Shown: positions 33,500 to 45,779 of the stretch, piece by piece
Numbering within the stretch: position 1 is the stretch's first letter
Layout: every line of letters starts with the position of its first letter
Source: Glandiceps talaboti
Taxonomy: Eukaryota > Hemichordata > Enteropneusta > Spengelidae
DNA length: 64,000 nucleotides
Reading direction: 5' to 3'
Assembly (NCBI RefSeq): GCF_964340395.1
Contig: NC_135564.1
Span: 14,822,512-14,886,511, forward strand
The notes under the pieces: generated by a model
What the model saw: the letters and a program-made list of their open reading frames with translations, nothing else
Database searches by the model: none
What the model was told of the DNA's origin: nothing
Program-made: the position numbers and the translations under genes

Positions 33500-36429
33500 A
33501 CACTGACAGACAATAATATAAATAGAACATTAACCAACTGACTGACTGACCAATCATTTTACAGGTGTTAAGGTGAGAAACACATGATAACACAAGTCTA
33601 CCCTTATCCGCTGTTTCAAGTAGACACAAAGTTAACATATGGTTGGTAGGAAGGGAACTTTGCACTATGTAATTAACATCTCCCATGACCTGTGTACATA
33701 TAAGTGGCTTGATTTATATTTGTGGTCTGCTGTACTACTGTATTAACGGCTTGACTGTATAGGGAAACAACCAACTCAGAAGTGAAACCGATTTTAAACA
33801 TAACATCCTGAAATATAGATAAATCTATTCCATTATACTATTGTGTATACATTTTTAGTCAATAATTTATAGGTTCTATTCAATTTTCTTTGAGTAAATT
33901 ATTGATTTGAATTGAACAGAAATCATATTTATCTCCCAATGCCAATGGAATCATAATTTTTCACGTCAGTTAATTTTAAACAAATAAATTGATTAATATA
34001 CACATTAAGTCAAATCATTATTATGCAAATTATGCTTTTATATGACAGTTTCATTTTCCCCTCTGCATTTTCATTCAAATAAGGTGGTTTGATGTGTCCC
34101 TTGAATTTTGCACATACATGTATACTGCTGCATCCCACTCAGTGTGTTGAACCTATTGGCATAATACAACATGTTTGAAAAATAGAAATTGTAGAACGTG
34201 AGTACAGATATTAATGGGTGGCGTAATATTGTGTTCCTGTTTCTTATCATCTGACCTACCGTATATATTTCATGAATGCATGTGACCAAATAATCTAAAC
34301 ATACTCAGCTCTCAGGTGGCCAGATCATACCAAAACATCACTGATGAAACACATCACTAACGATAAAACGATGATGTACAACACAAGTGCACACCTCAAT
34401 TGGCAAAAAATTAGCATTCATCAGTGAAATTCAGGACCATTCAAATTGTTCACAATTATGAATTGAAAGTATCATTTTTTTCCTTGTTCCTGTTTTTCAT
34501 AAAATGTTAGAATGAGAAACAAAAAAATGGATAGGTGAGGTTATATCCTGATTGTGTGCTTTATCAACATGTATATTTTATGCAAATTATTTGATTAATA
34601 TGTAAATATTATTCAATAAATATGGAAACCCAAAATGGCAATTTAAATTACATGAATAATATAATGGTGTCTTCAGTCAGATAGTGACAAACTTATCAAA
34701 GGCCTACAAAAAATAATTGTGTGTTTCTGATTACGCTCAATTTTAGAATAGGTGGGGTAGGTAGATTTTTTTTGTTGATTTTTTGATTTTTTTTCATGTG
34801 TGGGTGTCTATAAGTTCAGTTAGATATGTTTTCCGTTGTTTTCCATACAGCCTCTATGTTATTGGTTTCTTCCCATCAGATGTACAGCCATTACAGATTG
34901 GAAGAACAGTTTTATACTGTCTTTTTACGTTGATGTCAATTTCCACCTCCACTGTTTCTGGTGCGACTTCACAATTTTTGTGATTTTATGTTGTTTTTTC
35001 TTAAATATGTTTTAAAAAGCTTAAGGTCGGCAGTGAAAAACTAGGTGGGGTCAGGTAACCTGAACCACACAGTATGATGAGTATTTCTTTATACTATTAT
35101 ATATTCTAAAGGCGCTTTATCTCTCCATTCATTTCTTACTTTCACTTTAGGTGAATAGTATGCATTCATGTGAAACCACAGTTCATTTGTTACACTTCAG
35201 TGTTTCACGCTGTTGCTATCATCATGCCGTCTGTGGATGATCACAACAACATGAAACAAGTATGTGTAATGGCCCCTGAATATCTTGCTTGATATTGTTT
35301 TTTTTTATACCATTGTACATATACATATGTATTGAGCACTGTTTACTCCAGCAGACTTTTACTGAGTTTGTATGTGTATATATATATATACACACACATA
35401 TATATATTATACACACGCACACGCACACACACACATACTCACACACACACACACACACACATATAATGGAATAAACCGCAAATAGCAATTGTTCTGATTA
35501 CCATTTTGGGGTCACATGACTGGACATACGTGATGGATTGGGCCTACTGAGGCAGCTCAGCAAAGCCTGAGCGAAATGTCTTGGCCAGAAATACTTTACT
35601 GTTTATTATATATGTTCAAATAAAACCGCTTAGTGTGTGTATATATATAATAACACTTGTACTATTACATCTTATTAAAATCATCACCAGTATATGGTTC
35701 AATTTTCATTTTAATTATCTCTGTCACAGAATAAAGAATGAACTAAAATTTGCATTGGCTGTCATTTCTTTTATAATTTTTATATTATTTTTTTTCTTGT
35801 ACTTGGAATATTTAGTTCTTTGACTCATCAACAATCCTTGATGGCCTTATATAAATTTACACAAACACAAACACAAATAGAAAAAGGAAGTATAAGAAAT
35901 TTAATTCTAATAGTATACCTTTGTAATGTGTGTATTTATACCTAGGGGAAACTACCATGATGTGGGCTAGAAGTCATACATTGGGTAGCACAACTACTCC
36001 TGTCATGTATACCTACTATGGTGTTTGCATTAATACCAAAATGACAGTGTGACCATTTAGAGTGGCTACATGGATGAGAAATAAGTATTTCGGGTTTTTA
36101 ATTTGATAAAACAAACTTTACTGTTTTGAAAAACAATGTGAAACAGAAACCAATTCTGAGTTTATAACTCTGTAAATTGCAAAAAAATATCATGCAAGGT
36201 GATCTATGTAATACATAATTATTTATAAAATCAAAATTGTATGTATGGGGAAGCAAAACAGATGCATGACATGTTGGGCAAGACGAAGCAATTAGTTTTG
36301 TATACCTATACAGTTTACTTATAGATACATCACTTCCTGCACAGCATACAAAAACAAAACATTTTACCCTTAAAATGTTTTGTAATTTATTTAGTTACTA
36401 ACATTTAGTTACTTTTTTTTTTTCAAGTG
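33500..36429. other. No gene seen; (TA)/(CA) tracts near 35377-35462
   Basis: AT-rich sequence with several short open frames and no family signal. Mixed TA and CA repeats lie at 35377-35462. Confidence 0.5.
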
Positions 36430-36770
36430 AAATATGTGACAGAACCCATATTGTATGTTGAGTGCAAGTGTTTCACACAAGGGGTACCGTACGACTGCTT
36501 GCAATGTTCTCTGCAGCCATATGGAAGTGCAGAACAAAACGCCGCAAGCACTAGTGTATACACCCTTAGTACTCACACTGGCACTCACATGTCAAGGTGT
36601 TATGTTATTATTTCATATGTTTTATCCAAATAGCAATTTAAAAATCATACAAGAGAATCATGTGATAACATTTACAAGGAACAAATGATCACTCATTTGC
36701 ATATCATTTGCATGCAGGTATGCAATGTTTTGTATACCTATATGCAAATGATATGCAAATTAATGCACAT
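36430..36770. repeat. Dispersed repeat E, copy 1, ending in ATTTGCAT palindromes
   Basis: GTGACAGAACCC, GAGTGCAAGTGT and GCAATGTTCTCTGC are shared with 54090-54400. Both end in CATTTGCATATCATTTGCAT followed by GCAGGTATGCAAT. In this copy an inverted ATGCAAATGATATGCAAAT follows about 20 bases later. Confidence 0.65.
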
Positions 36771-37857
36771 TTGTTGGTATTCCACAGTAGTGCTAGTAAT
36801 CTCTGGTACATAAATTATGTAACAATAAATAGTGAAGTTGTTTTATTAATTAAAAATGTGTAAAATAATTATACCCATTTCACATCCACATGGTCACTTT
36901 TGAAAAATATTCACCACTCCTTTCATATAGTCATGAGAAAGAAGTCCAGATACAATTGGTTGCATTTCTTTATTTCAATTGAAACAGAAATAGCAAGCCA
37001 TCAAATTTTACTCTCAAAATAATCTCAGACTAGACTGAATACTTCCCGGCTTGTACATTATTCAAATACATAATTATGAATTAACACAGATGTCTGTCTG
37101 TGAAAACTAGTTTAGAACAATTGTAAAGCATATAACATAGAAAGAGTATATACATTGTAGACGAGATGTTTGTTGTAAACTCTACTACAAATATTTATAT
37201 GAACTATTATTACGTATGGTATACCTGCATGTGTACGTGTATACTAATGGTGTACTGTACACATTACTGCATACCTGTATGCAAATGCACATACAAGCAT
37301 TCCATGTACACAATACTTATCACACAATAAGCTTTCCAAGTACACAATATCACACGAACACACACAATCTGATAATCTTCTAGGAGTGTAATTTCTGCTT
37401 CAGGTAATACTAGTAACAGAACACCATATCATAGAGTGCCAGTGTGGGCCAGTACTGTAGTATTTACACTTGTTATTTTCTTGTTTTTTCTGCTGTAAAT
37501 GTCTTTTAACTTTCTTTGCTTGGTATGTATGTATGGTGACAAAATACTGCAGACACATCATGCAAATATCAGAGCTGGTACACCACACTACTGCTCGTTT
37601 GTCAAACTGTGTTCTGTCATTTTACTGTAATGTCAAAGATAATATGTTTTAATAAAATAAGTGTTATCTTGATATTACATAATATTATTCACCAAGTACA
37701 AAGGTCTTCATAAACCCATGCATTTCAAAACCAGTCGAATAGTTGTATCATATTTTGTATAATGCACCCTTCATTACCCTTTTTACTGAGATATGAAAAT
37801 GAACTTGATAATGAAGATTTGACAGTATTATGATGTGTAAATTTTAAGTATAATGTA
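36771..37857. other. No gene seen
   Basis: AT-rich sequence. The frames at 37400 and 37470 are considered chance. Confidence 0.5.
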
Positions 37858-37866
37858 CATCACAGC

Positions 37867-38009
37867 TAGTCTCGCTGCCAGACTCGAGACTATCGTCCCT
37901 AATCTGTTTACCGAGCGGCGCAGCCACGAGAAGAGTCCCTCTCTTCTCACGGCTGTGCCGCTCGGTAAACAGATTAGGGACGATAGTCTCGAGTCTGGCA
38001 GCGAGACTA
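37867..38009. mobile_element. 143-bp near-perfect hairpin MITE with 9-bp TSD
   Basis: TAGTCTCGCTGCCAGACTCG at 37867 is inverted exactly at the right end (..CAGCGAGACTA, 38009). About 66 of 69 arm positions pair, leaving a loop of a few bases around 37936-37940. CATCACAGC flanks both sides (37858-37866 and 38010-38018), a perfect 9-bp target-site duplication. That length fits Mutator-like elements (8-11 bp). GC content is much higher than in the surroundings. Confidence 0.9.
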
Positions 38010-38018
38010 CATCACAGC

Positions 38019-39001
38019 TGCTGTAGCAGGTTTTTTTTCATACCACAGGGAGCAGGAGGCATGCAAAGGATGTATGCAAAGATTTGCACAATTTCTTACT
38101 AATCTTTTAAATTCACACCATTTGAGAGTTACATGAATGTGTACAAAATATTTTATGGTTCAGCAATGAACACCTATGTGTATTCGTTGAGAATTAGCTT
38201 ATAATAGCTATAATAATTAAGAATTAAGAATTTAAAGAACTCAACATTATATCATTTTTTTTTATTGAATATTAAGTAGTAAACCAATTTGTAAAATCTT
38301 CATATGCATGCCACCTGCTCCCTGTGATCATACACTTGCTAGCATCATAATGAACATTGTTTACTTAGATCAAAATATACCTAATAAAGATTCAGTCAAA
38401 ATAGGAAATTGCAGAAATCATTTTTTTTTTGCACAAAATACCAATGCAGTTGAATTTGCAATTTAAGAGGATATCTTGAACATGCAGTTAATCTACCATA
38501 TCTCAAATTTTCACAAAATGTAAAGACACTGTAGATGTCATCCTGCCTGGATAAATCTGAATAGACTCAATTCAAGATATACTACACAAAATATCTAATA
38601 AAATTAAGTTGTATAGAAAGCAAAGAAGTGAGAGCTAACAGGCAGGAAGATGGATAGATCAACAGCTCTGCTAATAAAGATTACAAATCTGTACGGTACG
38701 AGATCAATAGTTCAATGTAGGATAAAAAAAATCTACTTTCTTTTTAATTTAGGCCTCAGACCCCTCCCGCCAGATTAAAAGTAAAATTCTATTGTTGGAT
38801 GAGAACTGATTTGTCCAAACCCCCACCCCTACCCCTAAACTAAAAGAATTCAATTAATTCAAATTAAAGAATTTACATTTTTATCCACACTGAATTATTG
38901 ATCTCACCACTATGCATGTAAAATTATTCAAAAAAAATATCTGAATACAATTTCAGATGATGATTATAGTGGTGGTGGTGGTGGTGGTGGTGGTGAGGAT
39001 G

Positions 39002-39060
<59 letters not shown>

Positions 39061-39827
39061 AAAGATGATCAAAGACTGTAATTAGTATTTTCATGCTCAT
39101 TGCTGTAATCACGCAGGTAAAAATTCACATTCATAAGTCAACAATAATGCTAAATTACTTCTCAGTTCTCCGTATTCATCTTGTGACAAGGCAGATTCAG
39201 GATGCATGAATGACAAATGACAACTATTAACATCCTGGTTAATTTATACATGGGTACAAGACTGAAAATTTTCATTTCTTCATATCAGTGAAGTGAAACA
39301 GAATTCAAGATTTATAACTAGCCTCACTAAAAAATACCTAAAATTCAAATGTTTACTTAATATTGTACAACATGTAACTTGACCTTATGATAAAAATATA
39401 GATTTTTAGTATGTGACCCAAAGCACGTGAATTTACTGTTTAATTCAAATTTGGAAGTTAGATGAGATGAAATGTGTTCAAGGATTCATTCACTTTCACT
39501 TCTCAGGATGTAGTTGGTATTGGTCTGAGCTTACGCAAAAGTGATGTACGGGCCTTGTTAGGGAACTTCTGGTAAATGTATTGCCGACTGTCTGTATTGG
39601 TATTCAATTACAATAAGAATAGAAAGTCGACAACACATTTAAGAGAAGTTGCCATATAAGGCTCATATGGCATTTCTGTCTATTATTAGTTTGGCTTACA
39701 GCTCCGTCCTAACAAGTCACATACAGTGAATGAAACCTATGCATTTTACCTTGTTTAACATCCAAGTTTTCATTATACATTAATTTTGTGAATCTATAAG
39801 GTATCCTTTCCCTTTCACGACTACATG

Positions 39828-39887
<60 letters not shown>

Positions 39888-39939
39888 ATACTATAGTACT
39901 AGTACTACATAGAAAAGTATTACTTAGTACTACTCTGAC
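38019..39939. other. No gene; trinucleotide tracts
   Basis: Holds (GGT)n at 38969-38995, (GAT)n at 38999-39061 and (ACT)n at 39829-39888. The poly-His frame at 38924-39112 is an artefact. Confidence 0.6.
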
Positions 39940-40229
39940 AATGGAGGTCTTGGTTTATTAAGATAGACAGAAACCTACACTATTGTTGTTCAATGTGGTA
40001 GATTACACAATTAGGTAATAGTGGTGCCTCTGTTGTGTGAATCTGACCATCCTGTGTTCAAAATGGTGTAAACATAGGAAGTTTCCTAAAATATACTCTG
40101 CAAGATCACGGATGTCATCAGAAATGTCACCCTACTGACAGTACAATTAAACCAATGTCCATTCAATAGCTTACACCAATATGTTCCAACAATGTTTGTG
40201 TTAATTCTAGTAAATCGAGACCTCCATTG
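39940..40229. mobile_element. Inverted-repeat element, family B, copy 2
   Basis: CAATGGAGGTCT at 39940 is complementary to AGACCTCCATTG ending at 40229. The interior matches 1944-2238 in order and wording, but the terminal sequences differ, so the two may be subfamilies. Confidence 0.6.
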
Positions 40230-41327
40230 CCAGAGTTAAATATCTCTCAAAAAGAGCTTTTGTCGTGTTGTTTAGTTATCTCACACTTGTCATTCATCAT
40301 ATAAATCAAATATATACCAATGAGATCTCAAGAAATACACATTTGAAAACATTTCTGCCTTTGATTCACAAAAAAAATCACAAAAAAATCATGGTTCTAC
40401 TAGCACCTGGTTTCTTTCTTTTTCTGTGCTTGTATTTAAGGGACTGATCCAACATTTCAAACACACTACCTGGTGAAACTTGCTAGCAATCACAGAATTT
40501 GGGTACACTATATGTGCAGAAGCCGTTTTAAAATTTAAAAAATTCACCTGATAGAATTTGTGGGAGTCTTGTACCAGATGTCACATTTTTTGAACAAGTT
40601 TGCTTTGTTTATGAAAGAAATCATGTCAAAAATGTTCCCACTTTGAAGATTTTACTCTTAACTTCTGGAGAAACAGTAAGTCTTAAGAAATTTGCAAGTT
40701 AACTTTCTTCTGAATTATCCAAAATCTTGTAACTTTTTATGTATGAACACCATTATTGAATCATTCATGTTATGTCTCTCTGAAACTGTTTGCTGTTATA
40801 TTGTTAACTGTAGGCACCCTCAGGGACAAATTTTCTTTTTGAAAAATTTAAAATTTCTTAAAATCTTTCCAAACTTTGCCATACGAGACCTTGTTCTGTG
40901 TCCTTTTGAAATAATGAAAGAAATGTCTGGTTCATCATCTTGCTTTCAAGGAAAGTGACAATCTTTCTTGTTCCATAGAATTGACACTGTAGTCGGTGGC
41001 CATATTGGATTCTAAAATGTAAATTATTTTATTGAGAAGATAATACATTTAATAAAGTTTCAAGTAGGGAGCGGATACATATTGTCACATTCAAATAAGA
41101 TGGGCAAGGGATAATTTTGTAACTCACTCCTGACTTTTATTTTTCAAAAACAAAAACTTCAACATAAAGATAAGAAAACCATTATTTGATGTCTGTTGTG
41201 TTTTGTAATCACTGATTTATTTTCAAAGTAGCAAACAACTATTAATTCCTTTGTTTATTTAAAACATTACACGTAAAGATGAAACTACCTAAAGCATATA
41301 TGTAAAGGGTACATAATATTTATTTAT
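40230..41327. other. No gene seen
   Basis: AT-rich sequence. The frames at 40265 and 40692 have no recognisable features. Confidence 0.5.
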
Positions 41328-41466
41328 CACTGCATGAAAGGGTGGCATTTCCGGTTCCCTATACATAACAGTCACATAACGAAATTGCTGCAAATCCAGA
41401 ACTGCCACAATTCCATTGTGTGACTGTCAAGTGTACGAAACTGGAAATGCCACTTTTCATGCAGTG
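41328..41466. mobile_element. 139-bp palindromic element
   Basis: CACTGCATGAAAGGGTGGCA at 41328 faces TGCCACTTTTCATGCAGTG ending at 41466. Pairing continues inside through TTTCCGGTT/AACTGGAAA and AACAGTCACA/TGTGACTGT. No clear TSD. Confidence 0.7.
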
Positions 41467-42166
41467 TATGTATTAAAGTTATAATTTAAACTTTTAATTT
41501 CTTTTTAGACCGGGCTGCATAACCCCCCTCTTTGCCAAAACTCTTTACAGTTCGTGCAACGGGTGCATTTTCAGTCATCCCCCACAAACAAAAACAAATC
41601 ACCAAAAAAAATGCACATGCCATTCCCCTCCTGAAGAGTACTAAATATAAAATGTTTTCAAGTGTTCAGGGAAAATTTGCCTTGTGGACCAATTTGATGG
41701 GAAATAAAACTATAATAGCCTGTTTACATCACAATCTATGATTTTGCTTTTCTACTAACTGATTAATTCAGCTAGGCCCCAATGCCAGTTATCAGCATGC
41801 ATACCTGTTTGTAGATATTTACATAATATTTGCTATATGTAAATTATGTTGCTCTTGCGCTCATTTCAATGAGGGCTAATTTACATATTGACTTCATTGA
41901 ATATTGTCAACTAGGCTGACTTACATTATCACTCTCCATGGCAACTAAACAGTTTGAGTGCATACTCTGAGCAATGCAAAGTTTGATGTGTGCTTTTCAG
42001 AACCTAACCTATCCTACATTTTTGCAAGTACAACTATATATTTTTTTACAAGCAAATTACAGAAAGAAAAGGTCTAGGCCATGAACAACATGGTCTGATG
42101 ATGATAAGGCTACAATTGGTTTATAAGGTTTTTTTCTTTAATGGTAAAATGTTAAGTGAAGAAGTA

Positions 42167-42172
42167 TTTATT
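42167..42172 (-). terminator. Candidate polyadenylation signal for the TANK-like gene
   Basis: AATAAA on the minus strand, about 143 bases after the stop codon at 42315. It is the first canonical hexamer downstream. Confidence 0.4.
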
Positions 42173-42314
42173 ACTGCTATATACTTCTTGTATAAATAGG
42201 AGGGGTGTTGGATGATTGACTGAAAAGCTAATTTCATCTTGGACAATTCTGTAAGATATAGCACTGTCGACATACTGTGGTATGTTTTAGTTACAAGCAT
42301 GCTTTGTTGTATCC

Positions 42315-43267
42315 TCACAGCACTTCAAACCCCTCATTACCGAAATGGTCATTAACGTGAACTGAAAAGTCATTCATCGATATCGATTGAGGAAAGAGAG
42401 CATAACAGATAGGACATTCCCTGGGATCATCTCCTTCTTCTCCAGCTGCAATTCTACCACTCTGAGAACGCACACTTGCCATGATATGATCCTGCGTCCG
42501 TGAGTCTTGCCTCCATCTTTCAGTTTGGACATCGTGTGTTTCGTTGGGCAGGATGCCAGCTGCATAGTCTGCTTCGTGTCTAGGCGATTGTCCTTGCTGC
42601 CAATATCCTTGTTGAAGTTGCTCTGCTTGTTGCCAGTTTGTAGCAGGGTTAATCTGGTTTAGATTCCCATGATGTGCATTACCACTTCGATAGTTATCAG
42701 AATCTGGTTGATTTACAGAAGTCTGGGGAGCTCTATGACAGGGGATACCATCACATGGTGGTTTATCATTGGCTGCAAGTTCATCCTGTCCATCAGGTAT
42801 GTACCTCCCACTACCTCCCTGTACCATGGTACCTTCTGAAGACTCCTCTAAGCTAGTTTTTGGACTAGCATGGGCCATTACCCTTTCTTCTTCATCAAAA
42901 TAATAGTCCACAGGGTCTCGCAGTTCATCCGGCCGAGGGTGAAATGCAAATTGGTCATTCACTGGTGGGTCAGGTGGAGCTTTGGTTACACCTTCCTGAT
43001 AGATCCTACCAGCACCATACAAGTCTTCATCATTCATTTCTGTTTCTCCACCTTCGTATGTATGTTGCTGTCTTTGCTGTTGTTGTTTTGTTTTCTTTTG
43101 ATCAGCTATAGGTGGATAACGAATGCCGAGTTCAGACATAGGTTTGACGCTTGCTTCCATCATCCTTTCATCAACATTTACTTCGTCAGGTCTTTCCTCA
43201 TCCAGCTTTTTCAGATTTAGACTGACTGGATCTGGTGGATAGATTGTTGGCCCTCCATGTTGATCAA
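42315..43267 (-). CDS. TANK-like gene, last coding exon (disordered region and zinc finger)
   Basis: The acceptor TTTTTCCAG precedes 43267; the exon starts with two bases that complete a Val codon with exon 2. It encodes about 316 residues: a Pro/Asp/Glu-rich stretch, KKTKQQQQRQQ, many charged and Gln segments, then ECPICYALFPQSISMNDF and SVHVNDHF near the end. Cys-x2-Cys and His-x4-His spacing suits a ubiquitin- or TBK1-pathway adaptor finger (inference). The open frame upstream of 43267 is intron. Confidence 0.85.
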
Positions 43268-44004
43268 CTGGAAAAAAAGGAAACAATATTTTTGTAATTG
43301 TTTTGATACACCAACGACATCTGGTAAAATCTAGTTCAGCATGTTTACAAATAAACAAGCACTTGTTTGTGTATATCTTTAAATGTCGATTTTTTTTAAT
43401 TATTAATACTAAAAACATCTTTTGGGAGCCACTGGAGGATTTTGAAACTGATGTAGCACTTCAGTATCTTGAAAACGTTTGTCAAATTGAAGTTATCGAA
43501 TGCAAAATTTGTATATATTCCACTCCAATAACAGTATTGCTTCATAATATGTACTCCAAACTTCTTTGAAATAATAAGTATTGAGCAAGAAATTTGTGTT
43601 TAAGATCATTTTACTTTCTGTCAGTGCATGGCATTTTAAGGGTTCATGACTATGGTACATGTTAATCAGCTAAAAGACGTTACAGTTGAGTGGAAGATTT
43701 CCAGTAATTAGAAATGGAAGTAATACACATTTCTACTACTCTAATCGCAACTTTTGTTTCCTATGGATATATGACCCTCTAGTCTGAGTAAGGTTTCCAA
43801 AAAATCATAATTCCATAAAATCCCACTTCAACTTGAAGGAAATATGGGAATTCAAAAAAATCCATTATTGCAGTGTTTTGAAATGGTGGAAAGTCTTGTG
43901 TGGCTTAAGATAGAGTGTATACTAGTCTGGCATGCTAAGGGTTTATTTTATATTAATTACTCATAATGATATGGCAGCATACATAGTCAGACATATTTCC
44001 TTAC

Positions 44005-44932
44005 CTTCTTGCATTGGCATGGACAATGGTTTATCTTCCCTCAGGGGTTTCGGTAATGAGATCATTTGTCCAGCATCCAATAAAGTTCTTAGAAGTTGAT
44101 TCTGTGTGTCGACCTTCTCTTTAGCAAATGCCAGATATTTAGAGATATCCTCTACGTCCTCATTGACGTCTTCTGGCACACCATCCGTTTCCAAGTCATA
44201 GTCTGTTTCGTTTCCTGTGGTTTGAGTTGTTTGGTCGACACTCTGAGAGTGTACAAAGCTTGGAAGGGATGTACCAACATTAACAGTACTAAGAATCTGT
44301 TTTGTACACTCCACTTCTGCTTCAAGCTCCTCAACCTTCTTTTCATAGTTTTCTTTCAAGTCTTCAAACTCAGTGCCTAATTTCAAGTACCTCTTTTTAT
44401 AATCTTCTTTCATGTTTTGTTCTTGTAAAAGTGTGTCGTCTAACTCTCTCAGTCTTTCTGTTAGATTTTTTACTCTTTTACTCAACTGATCATTCATGAT
44501 TTCATATTCTTTAACTTTAAGTTCCATCTCTGTTAATTTTTGCTTGTGGATGTCACCATCTTCCTTTCTTTTCTCTTTCTCCTTCTCAAGGTCCTTCATT
44601 AAGGACTCGACCCTTTCCCTAAGTCTTGGTAGTTCTTCCTGCAATGTGTTCAGTTGACTGTGAACTATATCTGACTCCTGTCTTCGTAACAGAAGCTCGG
44701 TTTCATAGGTGCTTAGCTTTGTTTTCAGTGTTCTAATGTTCCCACTGTCATCTTCTTTTGGTTTTGCCTCATCACCTGCCACCTTTGATGAAGGTAATGA
44801 ACTGGAAAAACCTCTTTCAACTAACTCTGACTTGCTTTCTCCAGCAGTGCCATCAACTGTGAGTTGTTCAAATTTAGTAATAACTTGACTAAGATCACCT
44901 GTCGAGCATCCACTGGTAATTATGTCTTTCAT
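44005..44932 (-). CDS. TANK-like gene, middle coding exon (coiled coil)
   Basis: Acceptor TTTTCAG precedes the exon at 44932; the donor GTAAGG follows 44005 in phase 1, matching the last exon. About 309 residues: residues 70-215 of the exon are heptad-rich (LRERVESLMKDLEKEKEKRK, LSKRVKNLTERLRELDDTLL), a long coiled coil. Near its end lies SKYLAFAKEKVDTQNQLLRT, an amphipathic helix placed like the TBK1-binding segment of TANK/NAP1 proteins; this is inference. Read alone, the exon also begins with an in-frame ATG. Confidence 0.85.
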
Positions 44933-45089
44933 CTGAAAACAATAAAAAAATTATGTTTAAAAAATCTACACCATAAGAAAATAGAAAGGTTGGTCACTGA
45001 AACATTGTATCATTGCTGATTTCACCCTGCTCACAAAGAAGAGCTTAACCTTAATAAATTGAACATAATGTTAACTAGAATTTCATGTT

Positions 45090-45130
45090 TATGTTTTTGT
45101 TTTTGTTTTTGTTTTTGTTTTTGTTTTTGT
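45090..45130. repeat. (TTTTTG)n tract in the TANK-like gene intron
   Basis: About six GTTTTT units between exons 1 and 2. Confidence 0.95.
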
Positions 45131-45336
45131 TCACGGTTTTGTAACCTTTTGCACATGGGCTAGATGTTTTGGAATGACATGTATGCTAATGTTAACAGGA
45201 ATTGGACAAAATTTGGTTCCTGGAACAACATTTGGTCATATTGACAGTGAGATGACTTGGGTCATGATTGGTGATGAGACAATTCAGATTATGGTCATCA
45301 AATTGCAAAAGGTGCTACATTTAAATATAAGCTCAC

Positions 45337-45724
45337 TTGCCTCACCGATAAGTTTCCTTAGCTTTGATTTAAGTTCGTTCATTGTTTCCTGTGTTGGGTT
45401 ACTCATTATGTATTTTGAATATTGATCAAGTAAAGCTTTACGAGATTTCTCGACTTCTGCTAATTTCTTGCTGTATTTTTTAATTTTGTTCTCAGCACTA
45501 ATAAACTTTTTCTGAATAACTGCATTAGCTTCTTTCAAAAAGTGAATTGCTGTTTCTAATTCTTCTTTGCTTTTATCTCGTGGTACTTCATCAGCATCTG
45601 CGTAATCTCGAAGTTGGAAGTTTGGGTCTGGTTCCTCGGGTATGATGCTGAATTCTGAAGTGGTGTTCGGATCACTTATGTCCGAGTTGATTTCATCATA
45701 GATGTCGCCTCCTCCAGCTGCCAT
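45337..45724 (-). CDS. TANK-like gene, first coding exon
   Basis: Starts MAAGGGDIYDEINSDISD, an acidic disordered segment, followed by a coiled coil (ELETAIHFLKEANAVIQKKF, ENKIKKYSKKLAEVEKSRKA). Two donors are possible, CAA|GTGAGC after 45337 and TCG|GTGAGG after 45346. Both leave phase 1, but the next visible exon at 44932 needs phase 0. Upstream minus-strand sequence (45725-45800) should hold the 5'UTR. Confidence 0.75.
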
Positions 45725-45779
45725 TCTACAATTCTTCTTAATTTTATCCTGACTGCATACCTTAGTCAGGACACTTCTG

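Larger units (their letters stand above)
42315..45724 (-). other. TANK-like coiled-coil/zinc-finger gene (gene span)
   Basis: Three coding exons on the minus strand. The protein is over 750 aa: acidic N-terminus, two coiled-coil blocks, a disordered Gln/Pro-rich region and a C-terminal C2H2 finger. The finger's form (R-x-C-x2-C-x-A-x-F-P-x-S-I then DF..H..(N)..HF) is closest, in my memory, to the end of TANK and more distantly to TAX1BP1/CALCOCO fingers. TANK scaffolds TBK1/IKKe and TRAFs in antiviral and NF-kB signalling. Exons 2 and 3 join in phase; the exon 1-2 join does not, so a short exon is probably unseen. Confidence 0.7.

Noticed and set aside
38924-39112. Poly-His protein
   Set aside because: Antisense of (GGT)n and (GAT)n tracts.
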